A stretch of 64,000 bases of DNA, from contig OX328125.1 of the NCBI GenBank assembly GCA_946811695.1, positions 96,794,260-96,858,259 of the forward strand, in the 5' to 3' direction. This document shows, piece by piece, positions 12,675 to 24,113 of the stretch. The notes below the pieces were generated by a model that saw only the letters and a list, made by a program, of their open reading frames with translations, did no database searches and was not told where the DNA came from. The stretch is from Gonocerus acuteangulatus. Taxonomy: Eukaryota; Arthropoda; Insecta; Hemiptera; Coreidae. Each line of letters starts with the position of its first letter. Position 1 is the stretch's first letter. A program made the translations under genes and the position numbers.

Positions 12675-13173
12675 ATATATATATAAACATTGTTTTCTGG
12701 ACTTATATTGCAACATGTACGAGCGTACGCACTAAGATTTTCAAAAGGCACTTCGAGTGGGTATCGACAGATATCATTATCTACTTTGCTATTTTTTGAC
12801 TGAATTATCTATAAATATTTCTGTAGGTCGATGCTCTCTGCCATTAACCTCTAGAAATAATCCTATCCCTCGACAAGGAGACCTACTTCTCCTGAATTAA
12901 GCTATGGTAATATCCCCGACTAAGGAGGAATTGCGGCACTCAATTGAATATTCAGTTAGTTTATTCTCTATTATTTCTGGATCATTTTATTCAACAGAGA
13001 AATTAGGTTTTGTCTCTAATATTGGAAGTAAAAGAAATGTATATTATAAAGATAATTAGAAGAGGTCGGAATGGCCACGATTGTTAAAGATATTTGAGAT
13101 TCTTAGGTTATTTGAGGATTGCTTATATACACTTAATTAATATTTTTGAAGAACCGACATAAGGACGATCAGC
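12675..13173 (+). repeat. Direct repeat flanking a PLE, right copy
   Basis: The near-identical partner of 10810-11308, ending in the same 'aaggacgatcagc'. Sequence after 13173 (ttttatttttc) is unlike that following the left copy, which is the PLE itself. Confidence 0.9.
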
Positions 13174-14386
13174 TTTTATTTTTCTAAACAAACGCTTTCT
13201 CCGATCAAAAGCTTTATTATTATATGATATTTTCCTGCATAAAATTTCTTAATTCAGTTTATTTTTGCAGTCTAATGTTTATTATTTATTTATACAATTT
13301 GTTTGTCCTATACAAACGGGTAGGCTTACAAACTATTTAAATAAATTATATAAAATAATAACATACAGAGAAAAAAATTAATTCGTTTAGAGCCTTCTGT
13401 TCAAAACCTATATAATGCACTGTATAACTATCTTCTTTTTGTGACACTTTAGTTTAGTCATCGCTAAAGAATATTTATGCTAATGGCCACCGCACATACG
13501 CGAATCCCACAGTTTCGTACATGGCCACCGTGCAATCGCGAATGCCAGCGGACGCTTTTTTGTGACACTTTTTAATAAGTTTTTTTAGTAACGTTTTTTT
13601 TTTCAGTTTAGTCATCGCTAAAGCATCTATATGCTAAAAACATACTTCACAATAAACATTAACTAAAATACTACTACTATGTATATATATGGGGAAATAA
13701 TCGAGGCCCCGGGCTTGAGATTTACTGAGATCTTTGAGAAAAATATTAAGGTCGGGAAGAATGTTTTTAATATCCGGAAGGTAGGATGATCTGTAGGGTC
13801 TTTAAATTCGGCAAGCATTTAATATATTATCCTCTAATTTAAATGAGGATTATGGCTATTGTAATCTTAGAGGAATTTATTTTTATAATATTTATATTAC
13901 ATTATTTTATATCCTATTTTCTCAGAATTGAAAAAAAAAACCTCCAAGATAGAAAATGATGGCAACTAGCGGAGAGTCAGGATTTATAGCTGCGCTAAGC
14001 TCGAACGGAGAGCTCATAGCCGTAAATGTCTCTATCCAATGCAGGCGATGGTCAGGTTCTCCGTACTGCAATCTCTCATATTGTTATGAGATTTTCATTA
14101 TTTTATGCCAAGCTGTACATTCTATTGTGTTTTTGTTTTGTTTTTATTAATTACATAAGTCTATTAACTCTACAGCTAATAAGGTAGTTTTACTGTTGTT
14201 GTCCCTTGCACAACAACAACGTTTGTTTGATATGGAGTGATGGGATGTAAATATTTTAGAAACTTCCGTGGAAGCTTAAAGATGTAAGATTATAACCTTG
14301 TAAAGCATAACCTATTTATTATTAATTATGCATTTAAAAGAATATAACCAATACTCGTACAAAAACACATTTACTGTATTCGAGAG
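13174..14386. other. Noncoding; possible 5' flank of the R2-like element
   Basis: AT-rich. Includes the dispersed repeat at 13440-13625. The last few hundred bases before 14387 may be 5' UTR of the retrotransposon, but I cannot place its 5' end. A 64-codon frame at 13956-14150 is unremarkable. Confidence 0.35.
13440..13625 (+). repeat. Dispersed repeat, partly self-duplicated
   Basis: Contains 'gtttagtcatcgctaaag' twice (near 13451 and 13606) and 'atggccaccg' twice, around a segment matching the reverse complement of 9665-9757. Probably a fragment of an unidentified transposon. Confidence 0.55.
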
Positions 14387-17297
14387 ATGAGCAATGTTAC
14401 TACTAGGGCTTCAAAGAATGCCGTACCCCAAAATAGGTCAATTTTGTCAGAGAATATCGAAAATGAAGTTTCTTCAAAAACTCTTTGTGCAACATGTGGG
14501 CAAACCTTTCGGGGAATTAGAGGACTTCGGACTCACATAGCGAAAAAACACCACAAAGAGGCTAATGAAGCAAAACTACAGTCTATGTTTAAGGTATCTA
14601 AATCTTCCAAAGCAGATAAGAAAGATAAATTATTAGATACGAATATAAAAATTAGACTAGAAGAATGGACTACTGAGTTCAAAAAAATCAAAAAATACAT
14701 TAATAACTTTGACCCAGTAGGCTATGACAATATAATTAAAAACTTCTTGAAATTCCTTAAAGAGACGAATGACACTTTACCAGGACCAAAGCACCCTGCA
14801 ATCAGATACTATAAAATGAGAAAAAAGAATAGATCTAAGGAAAATGGCAAGGGTGCAAGTGAATCATCCAACCCCCAGAGGACGAACAAAGCAGCAAGGG
14901 CGAAACGTGCTGAGCAGTATAACTATGAACTAGCTCAGTACAACTATTACAACCGAAGGAAGAAGGTTGTCAATCAGATTATGAGTGCAGATTCTCCAAA
15001 ACAGTGCCAGATTCAGCCGAAGAAAATCCTTGAGCATTTTAAATCGACGTTTGAGCATGAGAATCCTTGCATTAGAGAAAGCTACACGAAGAGTCCTACA
15101 AGTCCTAACTTGATGAACATAGACCTGAAGATTGTCCACAATGCCATCAAAAGGACTTCAATGGACACTTCTCCAGGCCCTGACGGAGTGCTAATAAGAA
15201 CCATAAAGGCCCTGGGTGTGGCCCATATTCTCAAAGATATATCTGAGATATTACTGAAGACTGCGTACGTCCCAGAAGCTCTCAGACAAGGCCGAACGAT
15301 CTTGATATATAAAGGTAAAGGCCCTGTAGAAGAGATTGGTTCATGGAGACCCGTGACGATCTATTCCATAGTCCGGAGAATCATCGAAAAGGTGCTAGAT
15401 CACGAGCTAAGGCAACAGGTTACCTTTCACTCTAGCCAAAGAGGATTCATTAAAGGGTTACCTGGTCAACACCCGCATCATCCAAGCCATATTGAATGAA
15501 TCTGCCAAGAGAAAGGATGATTGTGCTCTAGCATTTTTAGATGTGACGGGGGCATTCGACAATATCGGTCACATAAATATTTTGAAATCTTTGGAAGCTC
15601 AGGGAATATCTCCAGACCTAAGAAGTGCTATTGCCGCCTTGCTCTGTAATAACGAAATAAGAGTTGTCTCTGGTATGAAACAAACTGATGCTATAAAGGT
15701 TAAGCGAGGCGTGCCGCAAGGAGGTCCACTGTCACCTGCCCTTTTCATAATAGGGATAGACCACCTTTATAAAGAAGTATGCGAACCGAAATTCGCTAAT
15801 GAATTTGGCTACAAGCTACATCCTGATTCGGACGGTGTTATTCTCACGGGGTTTGCTGATGACCAAGCCGTGACAGCATGCAATGTGACTGCAGCTACGC
15901 GAACGATTAATATTGTTACGCGAATCTTTAGCGAAATAGGCTTATTTATAAACGCTCGGAAAAGCTCAGCTATTGTACCGCAAAAAGGCGCACTGGAAAA
16001 AAGAAATTTAATCTTAGAAAACAAGGACGAGATTCAATCAATCGATGAAAATGAAAAGATCAAATATTTAGGTTGCAATTTCGCCTAAGAGCTCATTATT
16101 AACGATAACGCGATATTGAACATAAATGAAAATTTAAATAAGCTTACGTCGTCAAATCTGTTAAGAGGAGACCAGAAACTCAATATTATAAATCAGTATG
16201 TTTTTCCTTCATTAACATTCCCTCTACAGACAGCTCCCTTGGTAAAACTTCGTCCTACTTTTCTAGAAGGAATCGATGTTATAATTAGAAGGTGCGTCAA
16301 AGCCATGCTTGGTCTCCCTGCAAGCACCTGTAATGCCATGCTCTATGCTCCTCGAAGATTCAAAGGTCTGGGTCTTCTGAAGTGCGAATGGGAAGCTCCA
16401 CTGCAGCACTGGTCAATCGCTCAGAAGTTGGATCGAATATCTGATGGACTATTTCAGACCATATTTGATTATGATAATGAGTCGACGGAATGCATAAGAA
16501 GACTAAGTATAGACCAAACAGAAGACCACAATATTAGGAAAATTAGAAGAACTCTGCGTGAAAATTCATTCCAGGAGTGGGCTAAGTGCAAATGGCAGGG
16601 CATTGGTGTGAGGCATTTCAAAGAATGCCCAAACAGCAATCAATTTATCTATGATAAAAGACTTTTGTCAGGCTCTGAATGGACAAACGCCCTAAAATTG
16701 AATGTTAATTACGCTCCTCTGCGTGGCGTCCCCGGTGTAGCGGGAGCAGCTGATATTGGACCTCTTTGTCGCAAATGCGGCAGAGAGCCTGAAACTCCAG
16801 CCCATGTGCTGGGTAGTTGTCCAAACAGTATGCTCCTGGTTACTCGGCGACACCACAATGTGAAGCACAGGCTCATTGCTCTTCTTGAAGGGATTGGCTA
16901 CAACTGCCACGAAGAGGTGTACGCCATCGACGATCATGGGTCTTCTAGGTATGCAGATATAGTCGCCTTTCCACGGAACAGTAATTTGGCCTACGTTCTC
17001 GATCCGACGGTCCGTTATGAAACAAACGATCCCGAGCAAGCGGAGTCAATTGGCATGGAAAAGGAAGGGATCTACTCAAAGTGCATTGAATATCTCCAAG
17101 ATAAATTCTTAGAGAAATATGGATCCAGAAAATTCCTTGTCAAGGGTCTGTGGTTTGGTGCAAGAGGTACAATTCCGAAAATGACCTGCAGTATCTTACA
17201 AGAACTTGGAATCCTGCCGGAACACCTACCTGTTATAGCTGAGTCAATAATTATTGACTCGCTAGGCATAATGAGCCAACATATTTATGGTCACTAA
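14387..17297 (+). pseudogene. R2-lineage non-LTR retrotransposon ORF, broken
   Basis: Encodes a zinc finger, reverse transcriptase and restriction-like endonuclease, the R2-type order. Part 1 (14387-15499) has a C2H2 finger (C34, C37, H50, H55) and RT motif SPGPDGV. Part 2 (15492-16088) has AFLDVTGAFDNI, RGVPQGGPLSPALF and the catalytic FADD. Part 3 (16116-17297) has a CCHC knuckle (CRKCG...H...C) and the endonuclease pattern ADIVAFP...LDPTV, matching PD-x(12-14)-D. A one-base frameshift near 15460 separates parts 1 and 2 (the conserved VNTRIIQAI is in the other frame). A single in-frame TAA at 16086-16088 separates parts 2 and 3. ATG at 14387 is a plausible start. R2 elements usually sit in 28S rDNA, but none is visible nearby. 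Inactive, though otherwise well preserved. Confidence 0.9.
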
Positions 17298-17550
17298 CGG
17301 ACTACACTCCTTTTTTTTTTTTTTTATATGCAACAAACGTCGTTCCTTAGACTCCGCTGTCTCTTGTGTTTTTGTTGTTTTTTTTTTTTTTTTTTTTGTT
17401 TTTTTATTATTATTATTAGGAGAAAAATTTGTATTTTTTGGCGGGTCTAATGCCCACGAACTTTTGGGAAAAAAAACAGAACAAATAACAAGATTATGAA
17501 GTAAATGAATGCCTCCAGGAATGATGAGCATGCTGTGTATCCAGCAACCC

Positions 17551-17576
17551 AATAAAGTTGGGCAGCCCACTTTATT
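17551..17576 (+). other. 3' UTR hairpin of the R2-like element
   Basis: AATAAAGTTGGG and CCCACTTTATT pair around loop CAG, with one bulged T. R2-type reverse transcriptases recognise structured 3' UTR RNA, so this is a candidate recognition element. That role is inference. Confidence 0.55.
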
Positions 17577-17639
17577 ATTTCATTAAATAAAGTTTTCTTC
17601 TTCTTCTATTCCATTACTTTTTGCTGTATAAACCAGAGT

Positions 17640-18250
17640 AGGGCAATGTTTGATTAATTTTGTAACTAATGACTAATGATTAAATGAGTGATCGGGATGT
17701 GCCTAAGATTGATGATTGTTCAATCATATTTCTCCATGATTAATGACTAACGACTAACTACTTCTACACCAATGATTAGTGGTTAATGATTTGTGATTAG
17801 AGGAGGCGTTGACTAATGATTAATGACTGAATTTACGCAGATTGATGATTAAAGACTAAAAAACTAGATTTATGATTGATGATTAACATAATAAAATTTC
17901 GACATAATTATTATAAAAAAGGTTTTGTCTGAAATTTTCAGTGTTGAGCGTAATAGTAATCATAATTACACCAATAATTTCATTTTGTAAAGCACAAGGC
18001 ACAAACAGTCTGTTCAGAAGATAAAACATGTAGGTAAATGTGTAAACAAGTAGGTATTAGTCTAATACCGAATGTATTTACAACGTTAGTCATGTCAATC
18101 ATTTCTACAGAATGTTAATGATTGATGGCTAATTTCACATGTGAGTAATGATAAATTTGATTTATGACTAATGATTAACGAGAATAGGTTAATCGTGACT
18201 AATCCTGATAATATTTCATCCCATGATTGATTAGTCGTAAGGAAAATTTA
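17640..18250. repeat. Cryptically simple TGATTAATGACTAA field
   Basis: About 600 bp in which variants of TGATTAATGACTAA and TTGATGATTA recur dozens of times without fixed period (17664, 17742, 17771, 17812, 17845, 17872, 18168 and others). It resembles degenerate simple sequence. Each unit happens to contain TGACTAA and ATTA, which are bZIP- and homeodomain-type half sites. Confidence 0.6.
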
Positions 18251-18365
18251 ATCGATTTGTCAATCGCTTAGTTGATTTGTGCCTTTCTCTGGTATATACC
18301 TGCTTGCTACATGCATTAATACGATAAGAATTTGGATTTTAAATCATATAACTAAAATAAAATAA

Positions 18366-18680
18366 AAAATTAATCCCGCAACAGACTACAAGGGCCCAGA
18401 GGGGCAGATACTCTAGGGGTATCTGATTCTTGACCATATGGAAAAAGAGGGAGATGGTGTGGTCAGTACTTTGATCCGGCCACCTGATGTTTCCCTTTCC
18501 AGGTACCCATTAATATATTAATTGAAAGCTGGGTGGGCCTAGTTACAGTCTGGGACCCCAAGTCCAACCCTTGAACGACGACAGTAGAACATAAAAATCC
18601 TTAGTGTACCCCCGGGTTTTGAACTGAGATTCTCCAGTTTATTAGTCGAGTGCTCTACCTCTTAGGTAACTTCAACCCGC
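18366..18680 (-). mobile_element. tRNA-derived SINE, family C
   Basis: On the minus strand: tRNA-like head with 'taagaggtagagcactcgac' and B-box region 'cagttcaaaaccc', then a body shared in order with 38979-39345, ending 'gcccttgtagtctgttgcgg' and an AT-rich tail. More diverged at the head than the other copy. Confidence 0.75.
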
Positions 18681-18699
18681 AATAACTGTAATGTACATA

Positions 18700-20206
18700 C
18701 AGGTTGACACAGAAAAACTGGAATGTTTGAAGTGAGTGGTAGCAGCCATGGGCAGGTGTCAGCACTTCGGGTAGTGACATTTAGCAAGTAGACAGTCTGC
18801 CTTTTTCAAAAATATTTGTTTTTTTAAAACAATAATAGTTTGCTGGCGGCGCGTAGGGAGTTTCGGCACTTTTTCGATTTATGACGTCATGTTGCCGTTC
18901 CTTCATAGCAGGCGATAAAATGTTGGATTAAAAACTCTGAAGAGACTATATCTGCCCTCAAGAAGAGACATCAGGACAACCAAGAAGTGTGTTTCTTGCA
19001 GCAAAAGCTTTTTTTTTTTTATTTATTTATTTGGAATTTACAACAATGTATAATACATTTCTAGTAAATTATTGCTGGATTAAATTGACATGAATGTTCA
19101 TGAGGTGGGAGGCTGCACAGTTGTAGTACCCACTAGACAGATTTTTTTTTTTTTTCTTCACAGATACACTTTTTAGAGTTGATCTATTGGCCACTTGCGT
19201 TTCAGTCGCCGAATGGGGTTGTGAGGAATGTGCTGGGAGGATAGAGAATTTATTAAGGAGTTAGGATGGCCGTGTAGGTTCGAATGGAATTTACGGTAGA
19301 GGGATTTGGCTAAAGGTTGGATAAAAGGGATATTAAGGTCATTATGGAGGGTCAAATTGGAGACATAAAACGGAGCATCGGTTATTTTCCGGAGAATTTT
19401 AGACTGCATGGATTGGATTTTGTAGGAGTTGGAAGGCTTTGTTGAACCCCAGAGTTGAATTCCGTAAGTACATATTGGTCTGAGAATGGTCATGTAAATG
19501 AGGCGTTTGTTTGTTAGTGTGAGATTAGATCGTCTGTCAAGTAGGTGTAGTAATAGTCTGTACCGTCGGCTGAGTTCTTGTCTCTTCTGGGTAATATGTG
19601 GCTTCCATGTTAGTCGTTTGTCAAGTATTAGTCCTAGATAGCGAATTTGGGATTTTTGCGGAATTAGAGAACTATGGAGGAACACTGGAGGGCAGGATGA
19701 TCGCCTGAGGGTAAAGGTTGAGTGGCAGGATTTCTGAGGGTTAACATTGATTCTCCATTTGATGAGCCAGGGTTCGATCAGTCCAAGGTGTTCCTGAAGG
19801 GACTTGGATGTCAGGATTGGGTCATGACTGCTGGAGAACAGAGCTATATCATCGGCAAACATTTGGAGGGATGTGCCGGGGTGAGTTGGGATATCAGCCG
19901 TATGTGTGAGGTGTAGGACAGGACTGAGGATTCCACCTTGAGGAACACCTGCAAGTTGGGGGAAAAAGGGGGCAGCAAAAACTGAACAGCAAACTCCCTA
20001 CGTGTTGGTTGCAAACCATCACTGTTTTTAAAAAAAAGTATTTTCATGACTAACACGCACTGTTCTCTATTCCACGGATCCATGATTACTGAAATGTAGC
20101 AAACTATCTACTCTCTACTCTACTGACACGATCCCGCAGTGCTACCACCTGCCCATGGCTGCCACTAAATATTTAAAAAAATCCCGTCTTTCTGTGTCAC
20201 CCTGTA
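18700..20206. mobile_element. Long-TIR element carrying a jockey insertion
   Basis: The left arm reads 'caggttgacacagaaaaact' and on through 'gcagccatgggcaggtg' and 'gtagggagttt' (18700-18861). The reverse complement of the right arm (19987-20206) reads 'cagggtgacacagaaagacg', 'ggcagccatgggcaggtggt' and 'cgtagggagttt'. Arms are at least 160 bp and imperfect. The interior is filled by a reverse-oriented jockey fragment. No transposase is seen and superfamily is unassigned. Confidence 0.6.
19011..19975 (-). pseudogene. Jockey-type reverse transcriptase fragment
   Basis: The minus strand encodes the second half of a jockey-clade RT: LAGVPQGGILSPV, then MFADDIALF (catalytic FADD), KSQIRYLGLILDKRLTWKPH, and the thumb region to LKRKWPIDQL, ending at a stop at 19173. 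The 3' UTR contains AATAAATAAATAAA and ends in poly(A) (poly(T) at 19011-19020 on the plus strand). The endonuclease and N-terminal RT are missing, so this is a 5'-truncated insertion. It lies inside the arms of the TIR element at 18700-20206. The frame kept is undamaged, suggesting a relatively young copy. Confidence 0.85.
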
Positions 20207-20700
20207 TTAAGAAAATTGTTATGTTTCTTTGAAGGAAATTAGAAAATACTCAGAAATAAAAAAAAAACATCCTTGATAAGATCTTTGAGAAATTGAGAAA
20301 ATGGAAATTGGACGTGTGTCAAAAAACTTCGGGAACAGTAGGGTAGTGTGCTATTCCTCAGGGCGACTGGCCAGCAAGACTCTCAAGCTTTGCGGGCTTA
20401 GCATAAAGTGATTCTCACTCAAGGACATTAGCTTGAAAAATATGTAGTAATAATCAAGAACTATTGTTCCAGACAATTTTAATGATTCATTCAAATAAAA
20501 CCTAAATAATAAAATAAACTAAAATTGAAAAAATATGTTTAAGGGACTACAATATTAAAAACAGCAGCAGAAAATTACTACATAAATACTCAAGTAAATA
20601 ATATTTTACAATATTAAAGTTTGGATTGATTGGAAGTGCTAAACTGTCTCATTGGGTCTTTATACATTTGAAAATTTAGGAATGTTTAAATACTTGGGCG
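20207..20700. other. Noncoding
   Basis: AT-rich; no gene or recognised repeat. Confidence 0.35.
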
Positions 20701-20880
20701 GATGCCCGGTGGCCGTGAGTGTTAAGGTTCGATTCCCACTATGGAGGTGGTGGTTTTTCTTTAGAAAAAAGAAGAGGCACCAGCCCTATCCTGGCTAGAA
20801 AAGGGTGTTCACCTATAGATAACCCGTCCTAAAATTCTTAGTTAATAATAATGGACGTTAAAGTTTAAATAAATAAATAA
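20701..20880 (+). mobile_element. SINE family B, head deleted between boxes
   Basis: Begins 'gcccggtggccgtgagtgtt', goes directly to B box GGTTCGATTCCCAC, then 'ccagccctatcctggctag', 'cacctatagataacccgtcc', 'aatggacgttaaa' and a (TAAA)n tail. Compared with 38609-38812, about 30 bp between the A and B boxes are missing. Confidence 0.8.
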
Positions 20881-21149
20881 TTTGGTAACTCTTCATAACG
20901 ATACGTCCTTGGAAATTCACAGCAGGATTCTAGAAGTAAACAGGAGTTTTTATGGCCGTTGTAAGCAAATGAGTAGGCCCACATTGAAAATGTACTCATA
21001 AGCATTGCTTTATAAAACCTTCTTTTGGAGAAGATCATATTGTAAGATACATAAAATGTAGATGTCTCCCTGGGCAGGACACCCAGAGATACATGGACCC
21101 AGACTGAGATCACAAGATGGACTAGCCGCCGAAGCCCGCATATATATAT

Positions 21150-21300
21150 AAGCAAAGATGGAATGGTTGGGATTCGGCTAAAGAAACGTTAATATAATTT
21201 TTGTTAAAAAAATCTATATTTTGGACGTTTCGGCTACTCATTGGTAGCCTTCGTCAGCTAAAATGACCAAAAAAAAAAACAAGAAATTAATACAGAAACA
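21150..21300 (-). mobile_element. PLE terminal-repeat fragment
   Basis: The minus-strand sequence holds a hammerhead motif followed by 'atagattttttt' and 'tagccgaatccca', in the same order as the terminal repeats at 53507-53796 and 53847-54139. No PLE coding sequence is nearby, so this is a solo or truncated copy. Confidence 0.55.
21219..21264 (-). ncRNA. Hammerhead ribozyme motif
   Basis: Minus strand: CTGACGA (fits CUGANGA), stem II GGCTAC/GTAGCC with loop CAATGA, then GAAAC-GTC, which supplies the GAAA core and a NUH (GUC) cleavage triplet. Stem I is weak: one G-C pair, an A-A mismatch, then U-A pairs. Very short stem III is typical of PLE hammerheads. Confidence 0.65.
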
Positions 21301-21583
21301 AAAAAAATGTTTATAATTGTGATAAGTAACAGAACTATAAATAAAATTAACTTATTATAAAAGAACAATTTCGTCTTAAATTCTTAGAATGAGTAGAATA
21401 AAAATCAATAAAAACATAACAGAAAAAAAGGGGGCTATTTTACTGAAGTTTATATAAGTAAATAGGTACAATAATTGATTTTAATAGTAATTAGTAACAT
21501 TAATTGATTTTACAAAGAAATAAGAAACTACATACCAATGAAAACTATAGTAGCTAATAGTAACATTAATTAATTTTACAAAG

Positions 21584-21625
<42 letters not shown>

Positions 21626-22264
21626 CAGAATAATTTCCTGTGTATTCCTTGTCTCTGGACGTTATTTAACATTGTTTAGTATCAAATGCTCTAAAATGGA
21701 TTATGGGGCTGAGTTTATATATAATTTATGTTTTAAGGCCTTAATTATTATAACACATACCTTCAATTCAGAGGATCGCTTCAATTAAATTAATCTGAGA
21801 TCGATTGTAGTTAATTGATAATATATTAATATGTAATTTCATTTCAGAAGGAGGGAAAGGACTTCTTCAACATTACATACCTGAAATAGGAAAAATATCT
21901 AATTAGTACATTTATGAAAACGAACATACAGAAAAATAAAGATTTTTATATATTGTTTTATAGTCAATGATTATATTTTTCAGTTTCTGCAGTTTTATCT
22001 AAACAAAGCAAATCTAAACTATCTTTCTACATAAATATTTTATAGACTACATGGTAATGTGGAGTAATGTGAAATATTGCATTGCGCGACAGTATTTATC
22101 TTGTAAAAGGAGGAGACGAATATTTCGCTCGAACAAAAATTAAATTTAGAAGTTGAATGGTCCTTAGAAGTTTTCTAAATTTTAGTGTCAGTCGTGCGTC
22201 ATTAGGCAAAAAACAAGCTCACGTTATATTTATCTTCAGAGTGTTTTTCAAACTTATATTTCAT
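21301..22264. other. AT-rich noncoding
   Basis: Contains two copies of 'agtaacattaattgatttta' 68 bp apart (near 21492 and 21560) and an (AT)n at 21587-21619. No gene seen. It may partly be the body of the PLE-related repeat to its left. Confidence 0.4.
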
Positions 22265-22905
22265 TAGCTGAATACCCGTGCTTCGTCACGGCAGATAAGT
22301 AGTTATTATATTGCGTTAAATAATGTATATCCAAAATTAACGCTGCTCTTTAATTTTGTGTAGTTTATTATTGCGCGGTTCCCGTCATAATATTTGTTAT
22401 TCATCAATTGATAAGTGATCAAAGTATAATGTTTCTTGACACTGGAGAGCTCCGGACCTGTATCAACAAAGAGATAATAGAAGTTTAACCCGTACCGGTA
22501 GAAATTCGTTGTCAATAATAAATGGACGCTAAAATTTAAAAATTTATGTTTCCAAGATGCCATTTGGAAACACACATTATATTTGCGAGCATTATCAAGA
22601 AGTGTTCTGACTGTGGATGCTGATGGGTGAGGAGGCTGTGCAAGGGTTCGGGATATTATTAACTCGGATGGACCATCACCAGGTAAAGCTTAAAATCTAG
22701 CAACGCATGCTGACAAGGCTTGCCTGCTCTAACCATCTGAAACTTCAAACCCCTCTAAAAATACTTAAAAATTCGAATATTAAAAAATCCTTTCTTAGCG
22801 AGTGTTTTCATGCTAAAGGGAGTGTCCATGCAAAATTTCAAAATTGTCTGGTTTGGAATGAGTGGGTGATTGAGTGAGTGGTTGGTATTTGACAAATATA
22901 TAGTA
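22265..22905. repeat. Dispersed repeat starting TAGCTGAATACCCGTGCTTC
   Basis: Begins 'tagctgaatacccgtgcttc' and ends near 'ttggtatttgacaaatatat'. It carries 'agtgttttcatgctaaaggg' and 'gcaaaatttcaaaattgtc' before 'gagtgggtgattgagtgagt'. The start resembles the ends of the elements at 43294 and 46903. Probably a non-autonomous transposon; class uncertain. Confidence 0.4.
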
Positions 22906-23223
22906 GATGAGGTTGCATTGTATGTTTTTTTTTATATAAAATAAATAAATAAATTTTTATTATTATCTTATTGGATACAAGATTTCGCTGAAAATGCGAG
23001 AATATTCACGTTTATCCTCCAGGCAGGAATATAATTTTCGGATAATCGCCGTTTCCTGAATTTAATAACCATGCATAATTTCAGCTTGATTGAAATTCCA
23101 GGGGAGTAGTAGACATTATTCTGATCGTCCCGTCTTTTAATGGGGGCTTTAGGGTTATGCTTAGCGATGGAGGTGCCACGGCTAAAGCTTGGAGAATTAT
23201 GGGCTATGTTGGATATTATCCGA

Positions 23224-23323
23224 CAAGAGAGAGGGAAGGGTTGGGGAGGAAGAGAAGAAGAGAAAGAGAGAGGTAGAGTGAGGGGGAGTGAGCCAGGAAG
23301 GAGAGGGAGAGAGAGAGTGAAAT
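23224..23323 (+). repeat. Polypurine (GA-rich) tract
   Basis: About 100 bp almost free of pyrimidines on the plus strand, with GAGA and AGGGGGAG runs. Such tracts can form triplex structures. No coding signal. Confidence 0.8.
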
Positions 23324-23626
23324 GTAAGAGAGGACTAAATTGAAAATACATAATTTTGAAAACATTTCTCACTGTCGACAAGGCCTGTTTTCAACAGTAC
23401 AAAACAACAATATACAAAAATAGTGAAGTTATAAAAAATTAGGAGAAAAAGCCTGTGTCATACAGGAGCTGCTTAACTAAGCACATTCCTCAACTAGGAG
23501 ACCGATTCATCTTATTATCACAACTAAGATTTCCCAACGTTTTACTAAGAGACAGTTTATACTGAGTTGTATTGCAATATAACAAATGTTGACCATCTCC
23601 TTGGATGGACCACTTTTTGTGTGTGT

Positions 23627-23800
23627 GTGTTAAACGGCGTATTAACAGTTGGGCTATTAACGCCGGGCTATCTATAGGTTGCCACCCTATTATAATAGCA
23701 ACGGTGCGTGGTAGGTCACCCATTCACGTACTGGCCACGCCGGACGTTGCTTAACTTCGGTGATCTATGGGAACCGTTATATTTAACGTGGCTATGCCGC
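23627..23800 (-). mobile_element. 5S rRNA-derived SINE
   Basis: On the minus strand the first ~100 bases match 5S rRNA: 'gcggcatagccacgtt', 'gatcaccgaagttaagcaac', 'gtccggc' and 'gaatgggtgacc', covering the internal control region. A non-5S body follows, including 'agggtggcaacctatagata' and 'cgttaatagcccaactgtta', then (CA)n. This is the SINE3 type. The central block is shared with tRNA-headed SINE family B. Confidence 0.85.
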
Positions 23801-24082
23801 ACAGTGGGACCAACCGACATTTCGTATTTCTAAAAAGGCTACAGCCTCAAAATCTTAACCGATTTCCTTGCATTTTGTTTATTTTTTTAAAAAATGAAAG
23901 CTAATAAAATTTAGAACAACATTGTTTAGCCAGATGTTCGTTTTAGCACTTTCCTCCGAAGGAAAGTAGCTATTGAGGTTGGACTCATGACGGAATTTTT
24001 GAAAAATTTCTTCAAATCTTTATCGATCCTACCTAGTAGACACCGAAAATGACCCCCGTTAAAATTTATATATATCTATATC

Positions 24083-24113
<31 letters not shown>

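Larger units (their letters stand above)
14387..17610 (+). mobile_element. R2-like element with 3' UTR
   Basis: ORF as above followed by a ~310-bp 3' region with T-rich tracts, a strong hairpin at 17551-17576, an AATAAAG near 17585 and (TTC)n-like end 'gttttcttcttcttcta' near 17610. The 5' boundary is not determined; 14387 is only the first codon. No target duplication was identified. Confidence 0.7.

Noticed and set aside
23698..23800. Functional 5S rRNA gene
   Set aside because: Multiple substitutions and deletions, and fusion to a non-5S body found again at 33690-33835.
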